DNA of 64,000 nucleotides from Agromyces hippuratus (GTDB taxonomy: Bacteria; Actinomycetota; Actinomycetes; Actinomycetales; Microbacteriaceae), in assembly GCF_013410355.1 (NCBI RefSeq), contig NZ_JACCFI010000001.1, forward strand, positions 2,914,001 to 2,978,000, read 5' to 3'. Each line of letters begins with the position of its first letter. Position 1 is the stretch's first letter. The position numbers were made by a program, and so were the translations under genes. Under the pieces are notes generated by a model that was not told the DNA's origin, made no database searches, and saw nothing but the letters and a program-made list of their open reading frames with translations. Positions 1 through 9,181 of this stretch are shown here, piece by piece.

Positions 1-1320
1 CTGCTGCGGCGGGTTCGGCCCGGCGAGCGGCTCCATCGCGATCGAGTCGAGGCAGTCGAAGAAGAACGGCACGTCGAGGCAGTGCTCGGCGAAGCCGAAC
101 GTGCCCGACGGCCACGAGAACCGATACACCCAGGTGGGGGCGTCGCCGCGCAGGGCGACGATCTTGACCAGGGCGGTGCGGAACATCTGGTCGGTCAGGA
201 AGCGGCCGGCGATGCGCGCAGTGCCCTTGCGGGCGACCTCGGCGTTCGCCGCGAGGTAGGGCTTCAGCTTCGGCTTCGGCATGCCGAGCTTCTTCAGCAT
301 CAACGACTTCGGGATCCAGCGGAGCTTCTTCTCGGCTTCGGCGAAGGCCATCGTGAACTCGTCGTCGGTCGCGCCGATGACGAGCGGCTTGTCGGCGCCG
401 ACGCCCGCCGCGAGGGAATCCTTCGTCGAGCGGGTGAGCAGCTCGCCGTCGATCGCCGGGCCGAGGCCCAGCCCCTCGTCGATCATGCTCTGGAGGGAGT
501 CGGGGCCGAGCTCGGTCGCCTTCTTCTGCAGCTCGAGGATGCGCTCCTCGCTCAGGCTCGAGAACCCGGCGACGGTGGGCTCGACGCCGCCGGCCGCTGC
601 GAGTTCACGGCCGAACTTCTCGCCCCGCTCGGGCGTGACGTCGGCGAGTGCGCCGGAGATCGCGTAGACCCCGTGGAAGAGGTGCTGCGCCGACTCCATG
701 CCGAGCAGGGTGAGCACGGCGCCGCCGCCGGCCGACTGGCCGGCGATGGTCACGCGCGACGGGTCGCCGCCGAACGACGCGATGTTCTCCTGCACCCACT
801 GGAGGGCGAGGAGCCAGTCGCGCACGCCGCGGTTCGACGGGGCGTCCGAGATCCAGCCGAAGCCGTCGAAGCCGAGGCGGTACGAGATCGTCACGGTCAC
901 GACGCCGTCGCGGTTGAAGCGGCCGCCGTCGTACCAGAGGCTCGCGGGCGAACCGGCGAAGAAGCCTCCGCCGTGGATCCAGACCAGCACCGGCAGCGCC
1001 GCGTCGGTCGCGGGCGCCGGAGTGAAGACGTTGACGTTCAACGTCGACTCGCCGGGCACGCTCGGCTCGGGGATGAGCGTCACTCCGGGGTCGCCGCGCT
1101 GCGCGGTCGCGCCGAACTCGAGCGCGTCGCGCACGCCCTCCCACGGCGCCTTCGGCACCGGAGCGGCGAAGCGCAGCTCGCCCACGGGAGCCTCGGCGAA
1201 GGGGATGCCGAGGAACGCGGCCGAAGCGGATGCCTCGCCGGGCTCGCCGCGCCAGGCGCCGCGAACGCGTCCCGCGGTGGTGTCGACCTCGACGAAGGTG
1301 CCGATGCTGGTCTGGGTCAT
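1..1320 (-). CDS. Type B carboxylesterase/lipase, 3' end outside window
   Basis: The first 440 residues of a carboxylesterase-family alpha/beta hydrolase are present; the C-terminus lies beyond the left edge. The oxyanion-hole motif HGGGF is at residues 116-120, the nucleophile elbow GQSAGGG puts the catalytic serine at 196, and likely acid and base are Glu321 (TDDEF) and His413 (AEHCLD). There is no signal peptide, so it should act in the cytoplasm on ester-bearing small molecules. The start is the ATG just 12 bases after the stop of the MFS gene, so the two are surely co-transcribed: uptake followed by ester cleavage. The natural substrate cannot be told from sequence. Confidence 0.9.
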   Translation of the reverse strand, partial: MTQTSIGTFVEVDTTAGRVRGAWRGEPGEASASAAFLGIPFAEAPVGELRFAAPVPKAPWEGVRDALEFGATAQRGDPGVTLIPEPSVPGESTLNVNVFTPAPATDAALPVLVWIHGGGFFAGSPASLWYDGGRFNRDGVVTVTISYRLGFDGFGWISDAPSNRGVRDWLLALQWVQENIASFGGDPSRVTIAGQSAGGGAVLTLLGMESAQHLFHGVYAISGALADVTPERGEKFGRELAAAGGVEPTVAGFSSLSEERILELQKKATELGPDSLQSMIDEGLGLGPAIDGELLTRSTKDSLAAGVGADKPLVIGATDDEFTMAFAEAEKKLRWIPKSLMLKKLGMPKPKLKPYLAANAEVARKGTARIAGRFLTDQMFRTALVKIVALRGDAPTWVYRFSWPSGTFGFAEHCLDVPFFFDCLDSIAMEPLAGPNPPQQ

Positions 1321-1332
1321 GGGGTGGTGCTC

Positions 1333-2649
1333 CTAACGAACGCTCTTGATGGGGATGACGGCCAGGGCCGCGATGACGACGAAGACGCCGCCGAAGACGA
1401 ACAGCATCGGGTACCCGCCGAGCGTACCGATGATGATGCCGGCGATCGCGGCGCTCATGGCCTGGGGGATGTTGGTGGCGATGTTCAGGATGCCGAGGTC
1501 CTTGGCGGCCGCCGAGCCTCCGCCGGGCAGCACCTCGGTCATGAGCGCGGTGTCGACGGACATGTAGAGACCGAAGCCGATGCCGTTGATGATGCTCATG
1601 AGGATCATGCCGGTCATGTTCGGCATGAGGAGCGGCATGATGAAGCCCACGACCATGATGGCCGACGCCACGTAGATGAAGACCTTGCGCCGACCGGCCT
1701 TGTCGCTCCACCAACCCGAGACGGCGATGGCGACGAGCGTCGGCACGAGCGCGACGAGGGTCAGGGTGACGACCGCTCCGGTCGCCTCCACGAGCTTCAT
1801 GCCGATGTAGTCGGTGAGGATGTAGAACTGGAATGCCGCGACCACGAAGTAGCCGAGCATGAGCAGGAAGCGCGCCGTGAAGGCCCAGAAGAAGTCGGGG
1901 TTCGTGCGCGGGTTGATCCAGAAGCCGCCGAAGAACGTCTTCCAGCTCCACGGTTCGACCGCGGCCTGCTTCGACGACCAATCGCGGTCGATGACCACGT
2001 ACGCCACGGTGACGACGATGATGGCGATGCCGAAGACGGCGTAGCCCAAGCCGAAGTTCGCGGCGAACTGCCCGGCGACCATGATTCCGAGCGTCATGCC
2101 GACCTGCATGCCGATGCCGAACATGGCGCTCGCGGCACCGCGCTTGTCGCGCGGGAAGCGGTCGGGGGTGATCGCCGAGAGCGGACCTTGGATCGCGTTG
2201 AGCGAGACCTGGATGAGCACCCAGAAGATCGCGATCCAGACGATCGAGTCGAGGAAGCCCATGCCGAGCAGGAGCACGCCGCCGATGAGCGCGCCGCCGA
2301 CCATCCACGGTGCACGGCGCCCGAAGCGCGAGCGTGTGCGGTCGCTGATCGCGCCGACGATCGGCTGGGCGAAGAGCGTGAACACGAACGAGATCGTCGA
2401 GACGAACGCGAGGTTCGCGACCTTGTTCTCCTCGTCGATGATCGCGACCTGGAGCGGCAGCAGGATGGCGATCAGGCCGCCGTATGTGCCGAACAGGGTG
2501 AGCGCGACGAGCAGGATGCCGGGGAGCGTTCGCTTCGTAGGAGGCGGGCTCGCGGGGGCTTCACCGGGGAGCGGCTCGGTCGACGAGATGGCGCCGGTGG
2601 GGGCGATGAGGGCGGTGGGGTCGCCTGGCGCTGCGGGCTGAATGGACAA
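1333..2649 (-). CDS. MFS transporter, probable sugar or glycoside importer
   Basis: 438-residue major facilitator with about 12 hydrophobic segments and the two MFS loop signatures, DRTRSRFGRRAPW after the second helix and SDKAGRRKVF in the second half. I place the start at the TTG at 2649, preceded at seven bases by AGGAG; a frame-extending ATG at 2694 lacks such a site. It is clearly paralogous to the MFS gene at 4696 (both share NP-x-x-NPDFFWAFT-like and VDTALM-EVLP segments). It lies upstream of a carboxylesterase and downstream of a palindrome at 2752, next to the ROK regulator. Substrate unknown; glycoside or oligosaccharide is an inference from the GH3 gene nearby. Confidence 0.88.
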   Translation of the reverse strand: MSIQPAAPGDPTALIAPTGAISSTEPLPGEAPASPPPTKRTLPGILLVALTLFGTYGGLIAILLPLQVAIIDEENKVANLAFVSTISFVFTLFAQPIVGAISDRTRSRFGRRAPWMVGGALIGGVLLLGMGFLDSIVWIAIFWVLIQVSLNAIQGPLSAITPDRFPRDKRGAASAMFGIGMQVGMTLGIMVAGQFAANFGLGYAVFGIAIIVVTVAYVVIDRDWSSKQAAVEPWSWKTFFGGFWINPRTNPDFFWAFTARFLLMLGYFVVAAFQFYILTDYIGMKLVEATGAVVTLTLVALVPTLVAIAVSGWWSDKAGRRKVFIYVASAIMVVGFIMPLLMPNMTGMILMSIINGIGFGLYMSVDTALMTEVLPGGGSAAAKDLGILNIATNIPQAMSAAIAGIIIGTLGGYPMLFVFGGVFVVIAALAVIPIKSVR

Positions 2650-2751
2650 TTGGGGGCTCCTCTTCGTTGAGAACGGCCTGGTGCGGGCGCGCACATTCGC
2701 GCGAAAACCGAATGGCGCTCGGCAATGAGTATGCGCCGATTCCCTTCAAAA

Positions 2752-2764
2752 TTCAACCGTTGAA
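2752..2764. promoter_or_regulatory. Palindromic operator upstream of the MFS-esterase operon
   Basis: TTCAACCGTTGAA is a perfect 13-bp inverted repeat about 100 bases upstream of the MFS start and 44 bases past the stop of the ROK gene. It is a good candidate ROK-regulator site by position and symmetry; this has not been compared with any known site. Confidence 0.5.
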
Positions 2765-2808
2765 CTAAAAGGTCGGATGAACGTCGAGGAGGCGGGCCGT
2801 GCGCGGGG

Positions 2809-4020
2809 TCAGACGCCGAGACGGCCGGGGTCGGCGAGGAGTCGGTCTCGAGCCGCCCACGTCGCCCCGAGCAGGGCGGCATCCGCGCCGAGCCGTCCGG
2901 CCACCACGGCGGGGATTGCAGGAGCGCCCTCACGTGGTCCGGCGAGCGTCGGACGATTCGCTCGGAACGCCTGCTCGATCGATGCGGTGTGCGCTGCCCA
3001 GAACCCGCCGATGACGATGGCTTCGGGGTCGGTCGCCATCGAGAGCACCTGGAGTGAACGCGCGATCCACGGCAGGGCGTCGTCCCACGCGGCGGCGGCG
3101 GGTGTCGCTCCGGCAGCGATCTGCGACGAGAGCTCGTCGATCGCCGCGGCGAGGCCGCGCTCGGCCACGAGGTCGGCGAGGCCGGCCCGTTCGAGCAGCA
3201 CGTCGGGGCCGGCGACGGTCACGAGGCATCCGTGCTGGCCGCAGTCGCAGAGCTCGCCGTCGGGCACGATGACGATGTGGCCGAGCGCCCCGCCCACTCC
3301 GTGCGCACCTTCGACGAGTCGTCCCTCCAAGAGGATGGCGCCGCCGATGCCCGAGTTGCTCTTGATGTAGAGCATGCTCTCGGTGCTCGAGAGCACCGAG
3401 CGTTCTGCGAGTGCGGCGAGCCAGGCGTCGGACTCGAGGCTCACCGGCCCGGGAAGCGACGCAAGGCGCGAACGCAATCCGCCGATGACATCGACTTCGC
3501 CCCATCCGAGATCGGTGTCGGTGAGCACGACGGGCGGTTCGCCGCCGACCGGCGCGAAGACGACGATCGGCAGCTCGACTACTCGGCGACGGAGCTCGAT
3601 GGCGGCGGCCAGTGCATCGGCGACCACAATTGCGAGCACGTCGAGCACCGCGTCTGGGTTGCCCATCGGGCGGCCGTGCCGTTCGGAGGCCCGGTAGAGC
3701 TCGTCGCCGGCGATGGTCGCGAGCAACGCCGTCGCGCTGTCGGCGTCGACCTGGGCGACGAGGATGGCGAGATCGGATGCTGCGAGCTCGAGTCTGGTGA
3801 TCGGTCGGCCGTTGCCGCTCGCGATCGGGTCCGTCTCGCGCAGCACGCCGGCCTTGGTCAGCGCAGTCGCGAGCGCGGTGATGGAACCCCGGGTGAGCCC
3901 GGTCGCCTCGGCGATCTCGCTGCGCGCGCTCGGGCCGGAGCGCACGAGGTGCTCGAGCACCAATGCGAGGTTGTGTCGACGCACATCGCCGGAGACGAGC
4001 GAGCGAGGCAGCCGGGGCAT
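2809..4020 (-). CDS. ROK family transcriptional repressor
   Basis: 403 residues. An N-terminal winged helix-turn-helix (about residues 12-60, with ARSEIAEATGLTRGSITALATAL) is followed by a ROK sugar-kinase-like domain. The ROK zinc-loop signature GHIVIVPDGELCDCGQHGCL is intact, with GCLVT in place of the usual GCLET. The start ATG at 4020 sits four bases downstream of the TetR stop, so the two regulators share a transcript. ROK repressors normally sense a sugar or sugar phosphate; the flanking MFS and GH3 genes suggest a glycoside-derived sugar. The likely target is the palindrome at 2752. Confidence 0.9.
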   Translation of the reverse strand: MPRLPRSLVSGDVRRHNLALVLEHLVRSGPSARSEIAEATGLTRGSITALATALTKAGVLRETDPIASGNGRPITRLELAASDLAILVAQVDADSATALLATIAGDELYRASERHGRPMGNPDAVLDVLAIVVADALAAAIELRRRVVELPIVVFAPVGGEPPVVLTDTDLGWGEVDVIGGLRSRLASLPGPVSLESDAWLAALAERSVLSSTESMLYIKSNSGIGGAILLEGRLVEGAHGVGGALGHIVIVPDGELCDCGQHGCLVTVAGPDVLLERAGLADLVAERGLAAAIDELSSQIAAGATPAAAAWDDALPWIARSLQVLSMATDPEAIVIGGFWAAHTASIEQAFRANRPTLAGPREGAPAIPAVVAGRLGADAALLGATWAARDRLLADPGRLGV

Positions 4021-4024
4021 CCGC

Positions 4025-4603
4025 TCAGGCCTTGCGCGTGATGAGGTGCCAGAGGTAGGCGACGTGCTCGGCCATGTCGATCGAGGGGTCGAGCATCCAC
4101 TGGGTCTGCAGGCCGTCGGCGGCCGCGAGGAAGAGGTTGCCGATGCGCTCGATGTCGAGGTCGGGGTCGAGTCGGCCGGCTGCCTGCTCGTCGCGGAGCA
4201 TGCCGCCGAACAGGGCGCGGAACTGCACGTAGCGCTCGACGAAGAACTCGTGGGCCGGGTGGTCGGCATCGCCGGCCTCGGTCGAAAGCTGGGCGTAGAG
4301 CTGCACGAGGCCTGGAACCTCGCTGTTGTGCCGGATCACCTCGAAGAACACCTCGATCGGCTGCGCGACCTCGATGTCGAACGCGGCGGCGTCGACCTGG
4401 TCGCGTTTGCGGAGGATCTCCTGGAAGAGCTCCTCCTTCGACGAGAAGTAGTGGAGCAGCCCGGCCTGGCTGAGGCCCACGGCTTCGGCGAGTTCGCGCA
4501 CGCTCGTGCGCCGGTAGCCGTTGCGCGCGATGACGTCGAGCGCCGTGGTGAGGATCTCCTCGCGCTTCGCGACGCCCTTCGCGTATGAACCTCTGCGTGC
4601 CAT
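4025..4603 (-). CDS. TetR/AcrR family regulator
   Basis: 192 residues with a classical TetR helix-turn-helix at residues 15-60 (EEILTTALDVIARNGYRRTS then VGLSQAGLLHYFSSKEELF). It is divergent from the MFS-PAP2-GH3 operon, the usual arrangement for a TetR repressor and its target. A TAGCAT hexamer lies six bases before the ATG, so the mRNA is probably leaderless. The ligand is not predictable from the C-terminal domain. Confidence 0.92.
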   Translation of the reverse strand: MARRGSYAKGVAKREEILTTALDVIARNGYRRTSVRELAEAVGLSQAGLLHYFSSKEELFQEILRKRDQVDAAAFDIEVAQPIEVFFEVIRHNSEVPGLVQLYAQLSTEAGDADHPAHEFFVERYVQFRALFGGMLRDEQAAGRLDPDLDIERIGNLFLAAADGLQTQWMLDPSIDMAEHVAYLWHLITRKA

Positions 4604-4609
4604 ATGTGA

Positions 4610-4652
4610 ATGCTAGTCGCTTGCGATTGAAAACCGAGCGATGTATGGTTTT
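4610..4652. promoter_or_regulatory. Divergent promoter region between TetR and MFS genes
   Basis: On the minus strand TAGCAT (4610-4615) is placed as the -10 box of a leaderless tetR mRNA. Between it and the MFS gene lies an inverted repeat AAAACC (4630-4635), eleven bases, GGTTTT (4647-4652), a candidate TetR operator. Function is inferred from position only. Confidence 0.45.
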
Positions 4653-4695
4653 GCCACCCGCCTCGGTGCCGAGGCTCTGAAAGGACCCTGTAGAC

Positions 4696-6012
4696 ATGAC
4701 AATGGCGTCTGCCCCCCAGCCTGCTGCCGACCCGAGCCTCGACGAACCTGAAGAGGCCCTCGCCTTCATCGAGGACGCTGCAGGCAACGACGACCCGCCC
4801 ACCCCGATCAAGGGCGTCCGCCGCCTCCTCGCGTGGATCATCCCCGCGAACTTCGGCATCTTCCTCATCTGGGGTGCCGTTCCCGGCATCCTCCTGCCCG
4901 CCCAGATCGCCGCCCAGTTCGGTGAGGCCGACAAGGTCGCGAATCTCACGATCGTGGCAACGATCGGGGCGTTCTGCTCCATGCTCGCGCAGCCGATCGC
5001 CGGCCAGATCTCCGACCGCACCCGCTCTCGGTTCGGCCGTCGCGCGCCGTGGATCTTCATCGGCTCGCTCGCCGGCGGCCTGGCCCTCGTCGGTCTCGCG
5101 TTCGCGAACAGCCTCGTCGGCGTCATCATCGCGTGGAGCCTCGTGCAGATCACCTACAACATCGCGCAGGGCCCGCTCAGCGCGGTCATGCCCGACCGTG
5201 TTCCTCTCAATCGCCGAGGCACCTTCGCAGCACTCTCGGGCATCGGCCTCATGGTCGGTGCCATCGGCGGCCAGATCGTCGGATCGATGTTCCTCGGCAG
5301 CATCGCAGCCGGTTACGTCACCTTCGCGGTGTTCTCGCTCGTCATCCTCACGCTGTTCATGATCTTCAACCCCGACTACTCGTCGAAGGAGCTCGAGCGA
5401 GAGCCGTTCAAGCTCGGCGACTTCCTGCGCACGTTCTGGGTCAACCCGATCAAGCACCCCGACTTCTTCTGGGCCTTCACCGGGCGACTGCTGCTCTACA
5501 CCGGTTACTTCGCTGTGGTCGGCTTCCAGTTCTACCTGCTCACCGACTACTTCGGCGTCGAGAAGCCGGGCGAGGTCATCCCCATGCTCGGCCTCATCAG
5601 CCTCGCCGGCATCCTGATCGCGACCGCGGTCTCGGGCCCGCTCTCCGACAAGCTCGGCCGTCGCAAGGTCTTCGTCTTCGTCTCCTCGATCGTCACCGGC
5701 ATCGCGTTCCTGCTGCCGTGGGTCTGGCCCGACCTCACCGCCTGGATGATCATGACGTTCATCTCCGGTCTCGGCTTCGGCATGTTCCAGGCCGTCGACA
5801 CGGCACTCATGAGCGAGGTGCTGCCGTCGGCGAAGTCCTTCGCGAAGGACCTCGGCGTCGTCAATATCGCGGCGACCCTGCCGCAGACCCTCGCGCCCGG
5901 CGTCGCCGGTGCGATCGTGCTCGCGTTCGGGTATGCAGGGCTGTTCCCCGTCGCCATCGTGCTCTCGATCCTCGGCGCGTTCGCCGTCTGGCCGATCAAG
6001 GCGGTGAAGTGA
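4696..6012 (+). CDS. MFS transporter in the GH3 operon
   Basis: 438 residues, about 12 transmembrane segments, with DRTRSRFGRRAPW in the 2-3 loop and SDKLGRRKVF in the second half. A hydrophilic acidic N-terminus of about 45 residues precedes helix 1. AAAGGA lies ten bases before the ATG. It is a close paralogue of the MFS at 1333-2649, pointing the other way. The stop codon overlaps the PAP2 start by one base (TGATG), so translation is coupled. With a cytoplasmic beta-glucosidase downstream, import of a beta-glucoside is the simplest role (inference). Confidence 0.9.
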   Translation: MTMASAPQPAADPSLDEPEEALAFIEDAAGNDDPPTPIKGVRRLLAWIIPANFGIFLIWGAVPGILLPAQIAAQFGEADKVANLTIVATIGAFCSMLAQPIAGQISDRTRSRFGRRAPWIFIGSLAGGLALVGLAFANSLVGVIIAWSLVQITYNIAQGPLSAVMPDRVPLNRRGTFAALSGIGLMVGAIGGQIVGSMFLGSIAAGYVTFAVFSLVILTLFMIFNPDYSSKELEREPFKLGDFLRTFWVNPIKHPDFFWAFTGRLLLYTGYFAVVGFQFYLLTDYFGVEKPGEVIPMLGLISLAGILIATAVSGPLSDKLGRRKVFVFVSSIVTGIAFLLPWVWPDLTAWMIMTFISGLGFGMFQAVDTALMSEVLPSAKSFAKDLGVVNIAATLPQTLAPGVAGAIVLAFGYAGLFPVAIVLSILGAFAVWPIKAVK

Positions 6013-6806
6013 TGTCGGATGCCGCTTCCGCTTCCGCTTCCGCTTCGACCTCGACCGACGTGACCGCTCCCGGGGCGGGCGAGCCGGCGGCATCCGCTGC
6101 CCGTCGCCCACGCTGGCTGCTCGTCACCGGCCTCATCGGCCTGGCGCTGTTCGTGATCTTCGGCTTCGCGGTCGCCGCGAATCCGTCGAGTCCGTTCACG
6201 CAGGCCGTCGACGACGCCTGGCGCGCCCTCGTCGGGCTCGAGCCCGGCACGGGCGGTGAGGCATGGGCGCTGCCGATGCTCTTCCAGCACCTCGGCCAGA
6301 TCCCCGGTGCGGTGCTGACGCTGCTGCTCATCCCGATCTGGCTGTTCGTGATCCGCCGCTGGCGTTCAGCGCTGTTCTTCCTCACCGCGGAGCTCGTCGG
6401 CAACTTCGGCGTCTCGCAGCTCACGAAGAACCTCGTCGACCGGCCGCGTCCGGCCGACGATCTCGCCGGCGGCCTGTACGGCCCGCTGTTCGAGGTCGAC
6501 CACGGGTCGTTCCCCTCAGGCCACGCCGTGAGCGCGGGCATCCTGCTCGTCGCGGTCGCCGCGCTGTTCCCGCCCGCGAAGCGACTCGTGTGGTGGATCA
6601 TCGGCGCACTGCTCGTGGTCGGCATGATCTGGCAGCGCACCCTCATCAACGCGCACTGGCTCTCGGACGCCCTGTTCGGCATCATCGGCGGGGCATCCGC
6701 AACCCTCATCCTCTGGTGGGCGTTCGCGACCCTGCTGCAGAAGGACTATGGAAAACCACTCTTCCGGCGGAGTATCGAAGCACCGGCAATCGAAGGAGCA
6801 TCATGA
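6012..6806 (+). CDS. PAP2-family membrane phosphatase
   Basis: 264 residues. The three PAP2 phosphatase motifs are present: KNLVDRPRP (K-x6-RP), the PSGH motif in FPSGHAVS, and QRTLINAHWLSD (R-x5-H-x3-D). Five or six hydrophobic helices follow a Ser/Ala-rich, repeat-like cytoplasmic N-terminus (SASASASTSTD, encoded by a GCTTCC tandem repeat). Members dephosphorylate lipid phosphates such as phosphatidate or undecaprenyl diphosphate at the membrane surface. Its place between an MFS carrier and a beta-glucosidase is unusual, and its role there is not clear. The gene ends in a four-base ATGA overlap with the GH3 start. Confidence 0.9.
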   Translation: MSDAASASASASTSTDVTAPGAGEPAASAARRPRWLLVTGLIGLALFVIFGFAVAANPSSPFTQAVDDAWRALVGLEPGTGGEAWALPMLFQHLGQIPGAVLTLLLIPIWLFVIRRWRSALFFLTAELVGNFGVSQLTKNLVDRPRPADDLAGGLYGPLFEVDHGSFPSGHAVSAGILLVAVAALFPPAKRLVWWIIGALLVVGMIWQRTLINAHWLSDALFGIIGGASATLILWWAFATLLQKDYGKPLFRRSIEAPAIEGAS

Positions 6807-9097
6807 CGGACACCCTGAACACCGGCACGGGTCTCGAAGCCCCCGCCGCCGACATCGTGGCGGGCCTCACCGTCGAGGAGAAGGCGTCGCTCACGAGCGG
6901 AGCGAGCTTCTGGACGACGCAGGGCATCGAGCGTGCGGGCATCCCCGCGATCGTGCTGACCGACGGCCCCCACGGCGTGCGACTGCAGAAGGGCAGCGCC
7001 GACCACCTCGGCATCGGCGACAGCGTGCCGGCCACCTGCTTCCCGCCCGCCGTGGCACTCGGCTCGACCTTCGACCCCGAGCTGCTCGAGCGCGTCGGCA
7101 CGGCCCTCGGTGAGGAGGCACGCGCCGAAGGCGTCGGCGTGCTGCTCGGCCCGGGCGTGAACATCAAGCGCTCGCCGCTCTGCGGCCGCAACTTCGAGTA
7201 CCTCTCCGAGGACCCGATCATCTCGGGCGTGCTCGGCGCGGCCCTCGTGAACGGCCTGCAGTCGCAGGGCGTCGGCGGTTCGTTGAAGCACTTCGCGGCG
7301 AACAACCAGGAGCACGACCGCATGTCGTCGTCGAGCGACGTCGACCCGCGGCCGCTACGCGAGATCTACCTGCGCGGCTTCCAGCGCGTCGTCGAGGACG
7401 CGCAGCCGTGGACCGTCATGTGCTCGTACAACCGCCTGAACGGCGTCTACACCAGCGAGGACCCGTGGCTGCTGAACACGGTGCTGCGCGACGACTGGGG
7501 CTTCGAGGGCCTCGTCGTCAGCGACTGGGGAGCCGTCAACGACCGCGTCGTGGGCCTCCCCGCCGGTCTCGACCTCGAGATGCCGTCGTCCGACGGCCGC
7601 TCGGCGGCGAAGCTCATCGCCGCCGTCGCCGACGGCTCGCTCGACGAGTCGGCGCTCGACGTCGGCGCCCGCCGCGTCGTCGAGCTCGTGCAGAAGGCCG
7701 TCGCCGGTGCCCGCTCATCGACAGGCTCAGTCGACGCCGCCTACGACGTCGACGCGCACCACGCTCTCGCCCGCGAGGCCGCAGGCCGCGGCGCCGTGCT
7801 GCTGAAGAACGACGACGCCATCCTGCCGCTCGACGCGTCGACCTCGGTCGCCGTGATCGGTGCGTTCGCCGAGAAGCCGCGCTACCAGGGCGCCGGCTCG
7901 TCGCTCATCAACCCGACCAAGCTCGACAACGCGCTCGACGCGATCACCGAGTACGCCGGTCAGGACAACGTGGCCTTCGCCGCCGGCTTCACGACCGACG
8001 GTTCCGACGGCGCCGCCCTCGCGGCCCCCGCCGTCGAGCTCGCCGCGTCGAAGGACGTCGTCGTGCTGTTCCTCGGCCTGCCGGGCTCGTACGAGTCCGA
8101 GGGCTTCGACCGCGAGGACCTGCACCTGCCGGCCGAGCAACTCGCGCTGCTCGAGTCGGTCGTCGCGGCGAACCCGCGCACGGTCGTCGTGCTCGCCAAC
8201 GGCGGCGTCGTCGAACTGCCGTTCGCCGATGACGTGCCCGCGATCCTCGAGGGCTGGCTCGGCGGCCAGGCCGGCGGATCCGCCATCGCCGACGTGCTCT
8301 ACGGCGCAGTGAACCCCTCGGGCCGTCTTGCCGAGACCATCCCGGTGAAGCTGGCCGACACCCCCGCCTACCTGAACTTCCCGGGCGACTTCGGCCACGT
8401 GCGCTACGGCGAGGGCCTCTTCGTGGGCTACCGCTGGTACGACGCGCGCGACGCCGAGGTGCGCTACCCGTTCGGCCACGGTCTGTCGTACACGACGTTC
8501 GGCTACTCCGACCTGTCGGTGGCAGCGGATGCCGCGGGCCTCACGGTGCGCGTCACCGTGACGAACACCGGCGACCGCGCCGGCCGCGAGGTCGTGCAGG
8601 TCTACACGGGCCTCGCCGCCTCGGGCGTGCAGCGCGCTCCGCGCGAGATCAAGGCCTTCGCGAACGTCGCCCTCGAGGCCGGCGAGTCGCGTCAGGTCGA
8701 GATCGCCGTTCGCAACGAGGACCTCGCGTACTGGGACATCCGCGTCGACCGTTGGATCGTCGAGCCCGGTGCCTACAGCGTCGAGGTGGGCGCGTCGAGC
8801 CGCGACATCCGTCTCAGCGCCGTCGTCGAGGTCGAGGGCGAGCAGGTGCGCATCCCGCTCTCGCTCGAGTCGTCGATCGCCGAGCTCGCGGCCGACCCGA
8901 TCGCGGGCCCGATCGTCATGCAGGCGATGGGTTCGTTCGCGTCGGGCATGGCCGACACCGACATCTTCGACGAGGGTGGCCTCGACAAGATGATGGCGTC
9001 GTTCCCGATCGGCAAGCTCGCCGGCTTCCCGGGTGTTCCCGTGACGCCCGAGCAGATCCAGCAGCTGATCGACCTGTCGAACTCGCAGCAGGCGTAG
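6803..9097 (+). CDS. GH3 beta-glucosidase
   Basis: 764 residues with the typical GH3 order: TIM-barrel domain, alpha/beta sandwich, and fibronectin type III-like C-terminal domain (VTNTGDRAGREVVQVY). The nucleophile is Asp241 in VVSDWGA; the YESEGFDR segment supplies the likely acid/base Glu433. The KHFAANNQE substrate-binding motif is present. There is no signal peptide, so it acts inside the cell on imported beta-glucosides. A GGAG site lies just before the ATG at 6803, inside the end of the PAP2 gene. A strong hairpin follows the stop. The last 90 residues extend beyond the usual FnIII domain and I do not recognise them. Confidence 0.95.
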   Translation: MTDTLNTGTGLEAPAADIVAGLTVEEKASLTSGASFWTTQGIERAGIPAIVLTDGPHGVRLQKGSADHLGIGDSVPATCFPPAVALGSTFDPELLERVGTALGEEARAEGVGVLLGPGVNIKRSPLCGRNFEYLSEDPIISGVLGAALVNGLQSQGVGGSLKHFAANNQEHDRMSSSSDVDPRPLREIYLRGFQRVVEDAQPWTVMCSYNRLNGVYTSEDPWLLNTVLRDDWGFEGLVVSDWGAVNDRVVGLPAGLDLEMPSSDGRSAAKLIAAVADGSLDESALDVGARRVVELVQKAVAGARSSTGSVDAAYDVDAHHALAREAAGRGAVLLKNDDAILPLDASTSVAVIGAFAEKPRYQGAGSSLINPTKLDNALDAITEYAGQDNVAFAAGFTTDGSDGAALAAPAVELAASKDVVVLFLGLPGSYESEGFDREDLHLPAEQLALLESVVAANPRTVVVLANGGVVELPFADDVPAILEGWLGGQAGGSAIADVLYGAVNPSGRLAETIPVKLADTPAYLNFPGDFGHVRYGEGLFVGYRWYDARDAEVRYPFGHGLSYTTFGYSDLSVAADAAGLTVRVTVTNTGDRAGREVVQVYTGLAASGVQRAPREIKAFANVALEAGESRQVEIAVRNEDLAYWDIRVDRWIVEPGAYSVEVGASSRDIRLSAVVEVEGEQVRIPLSLESSIAELAADPIAGPIVMQAMGSFASGMADTDIFDEGGLDKMMASFPIGKLAGFPGVPVTPEQIQQLIDLSNSQQA

Positions 9098-9114
9098 TCG
9101 CCCGCAGCGAACGT

Positions 9115-9144
9115 GAACGGCCGTCCCTTCGGGGGCGGCCGTTC
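9115..9144 (+). terminator. Hairpin terminator with UUCG tetraloop
   Basis: A 13-bp stem (GAACGGCCGTCCC pairing with GGGGCGGCCGTTC, one G-T wobble) is closed by a C(TTCG)G tetraloop, 18 bases after the GH3 stop. There is no T-run, as is common in high-GC actinobacteria. It separates the GH3 operon from the convergent TetR gene. Confidence 0.8.
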
Positions 9145-9181
9145 GTCGTCGCGGCGCCTCATGCGACCGGGTCGCGGGACC

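Noticed and set aside
82..2670. Long open frame of 862 codons on the plus strand
   Set aside because: It is an antisense shadow in GC-rich DNA over a clear carboxylesterase and MFS gene; composition is Arg/Gly/Asp/His-rich without any domain. The same holds for the other long antisense frames, e.g. 20966-23086, 25038-27134, 32030-33553 and 55762-58791.
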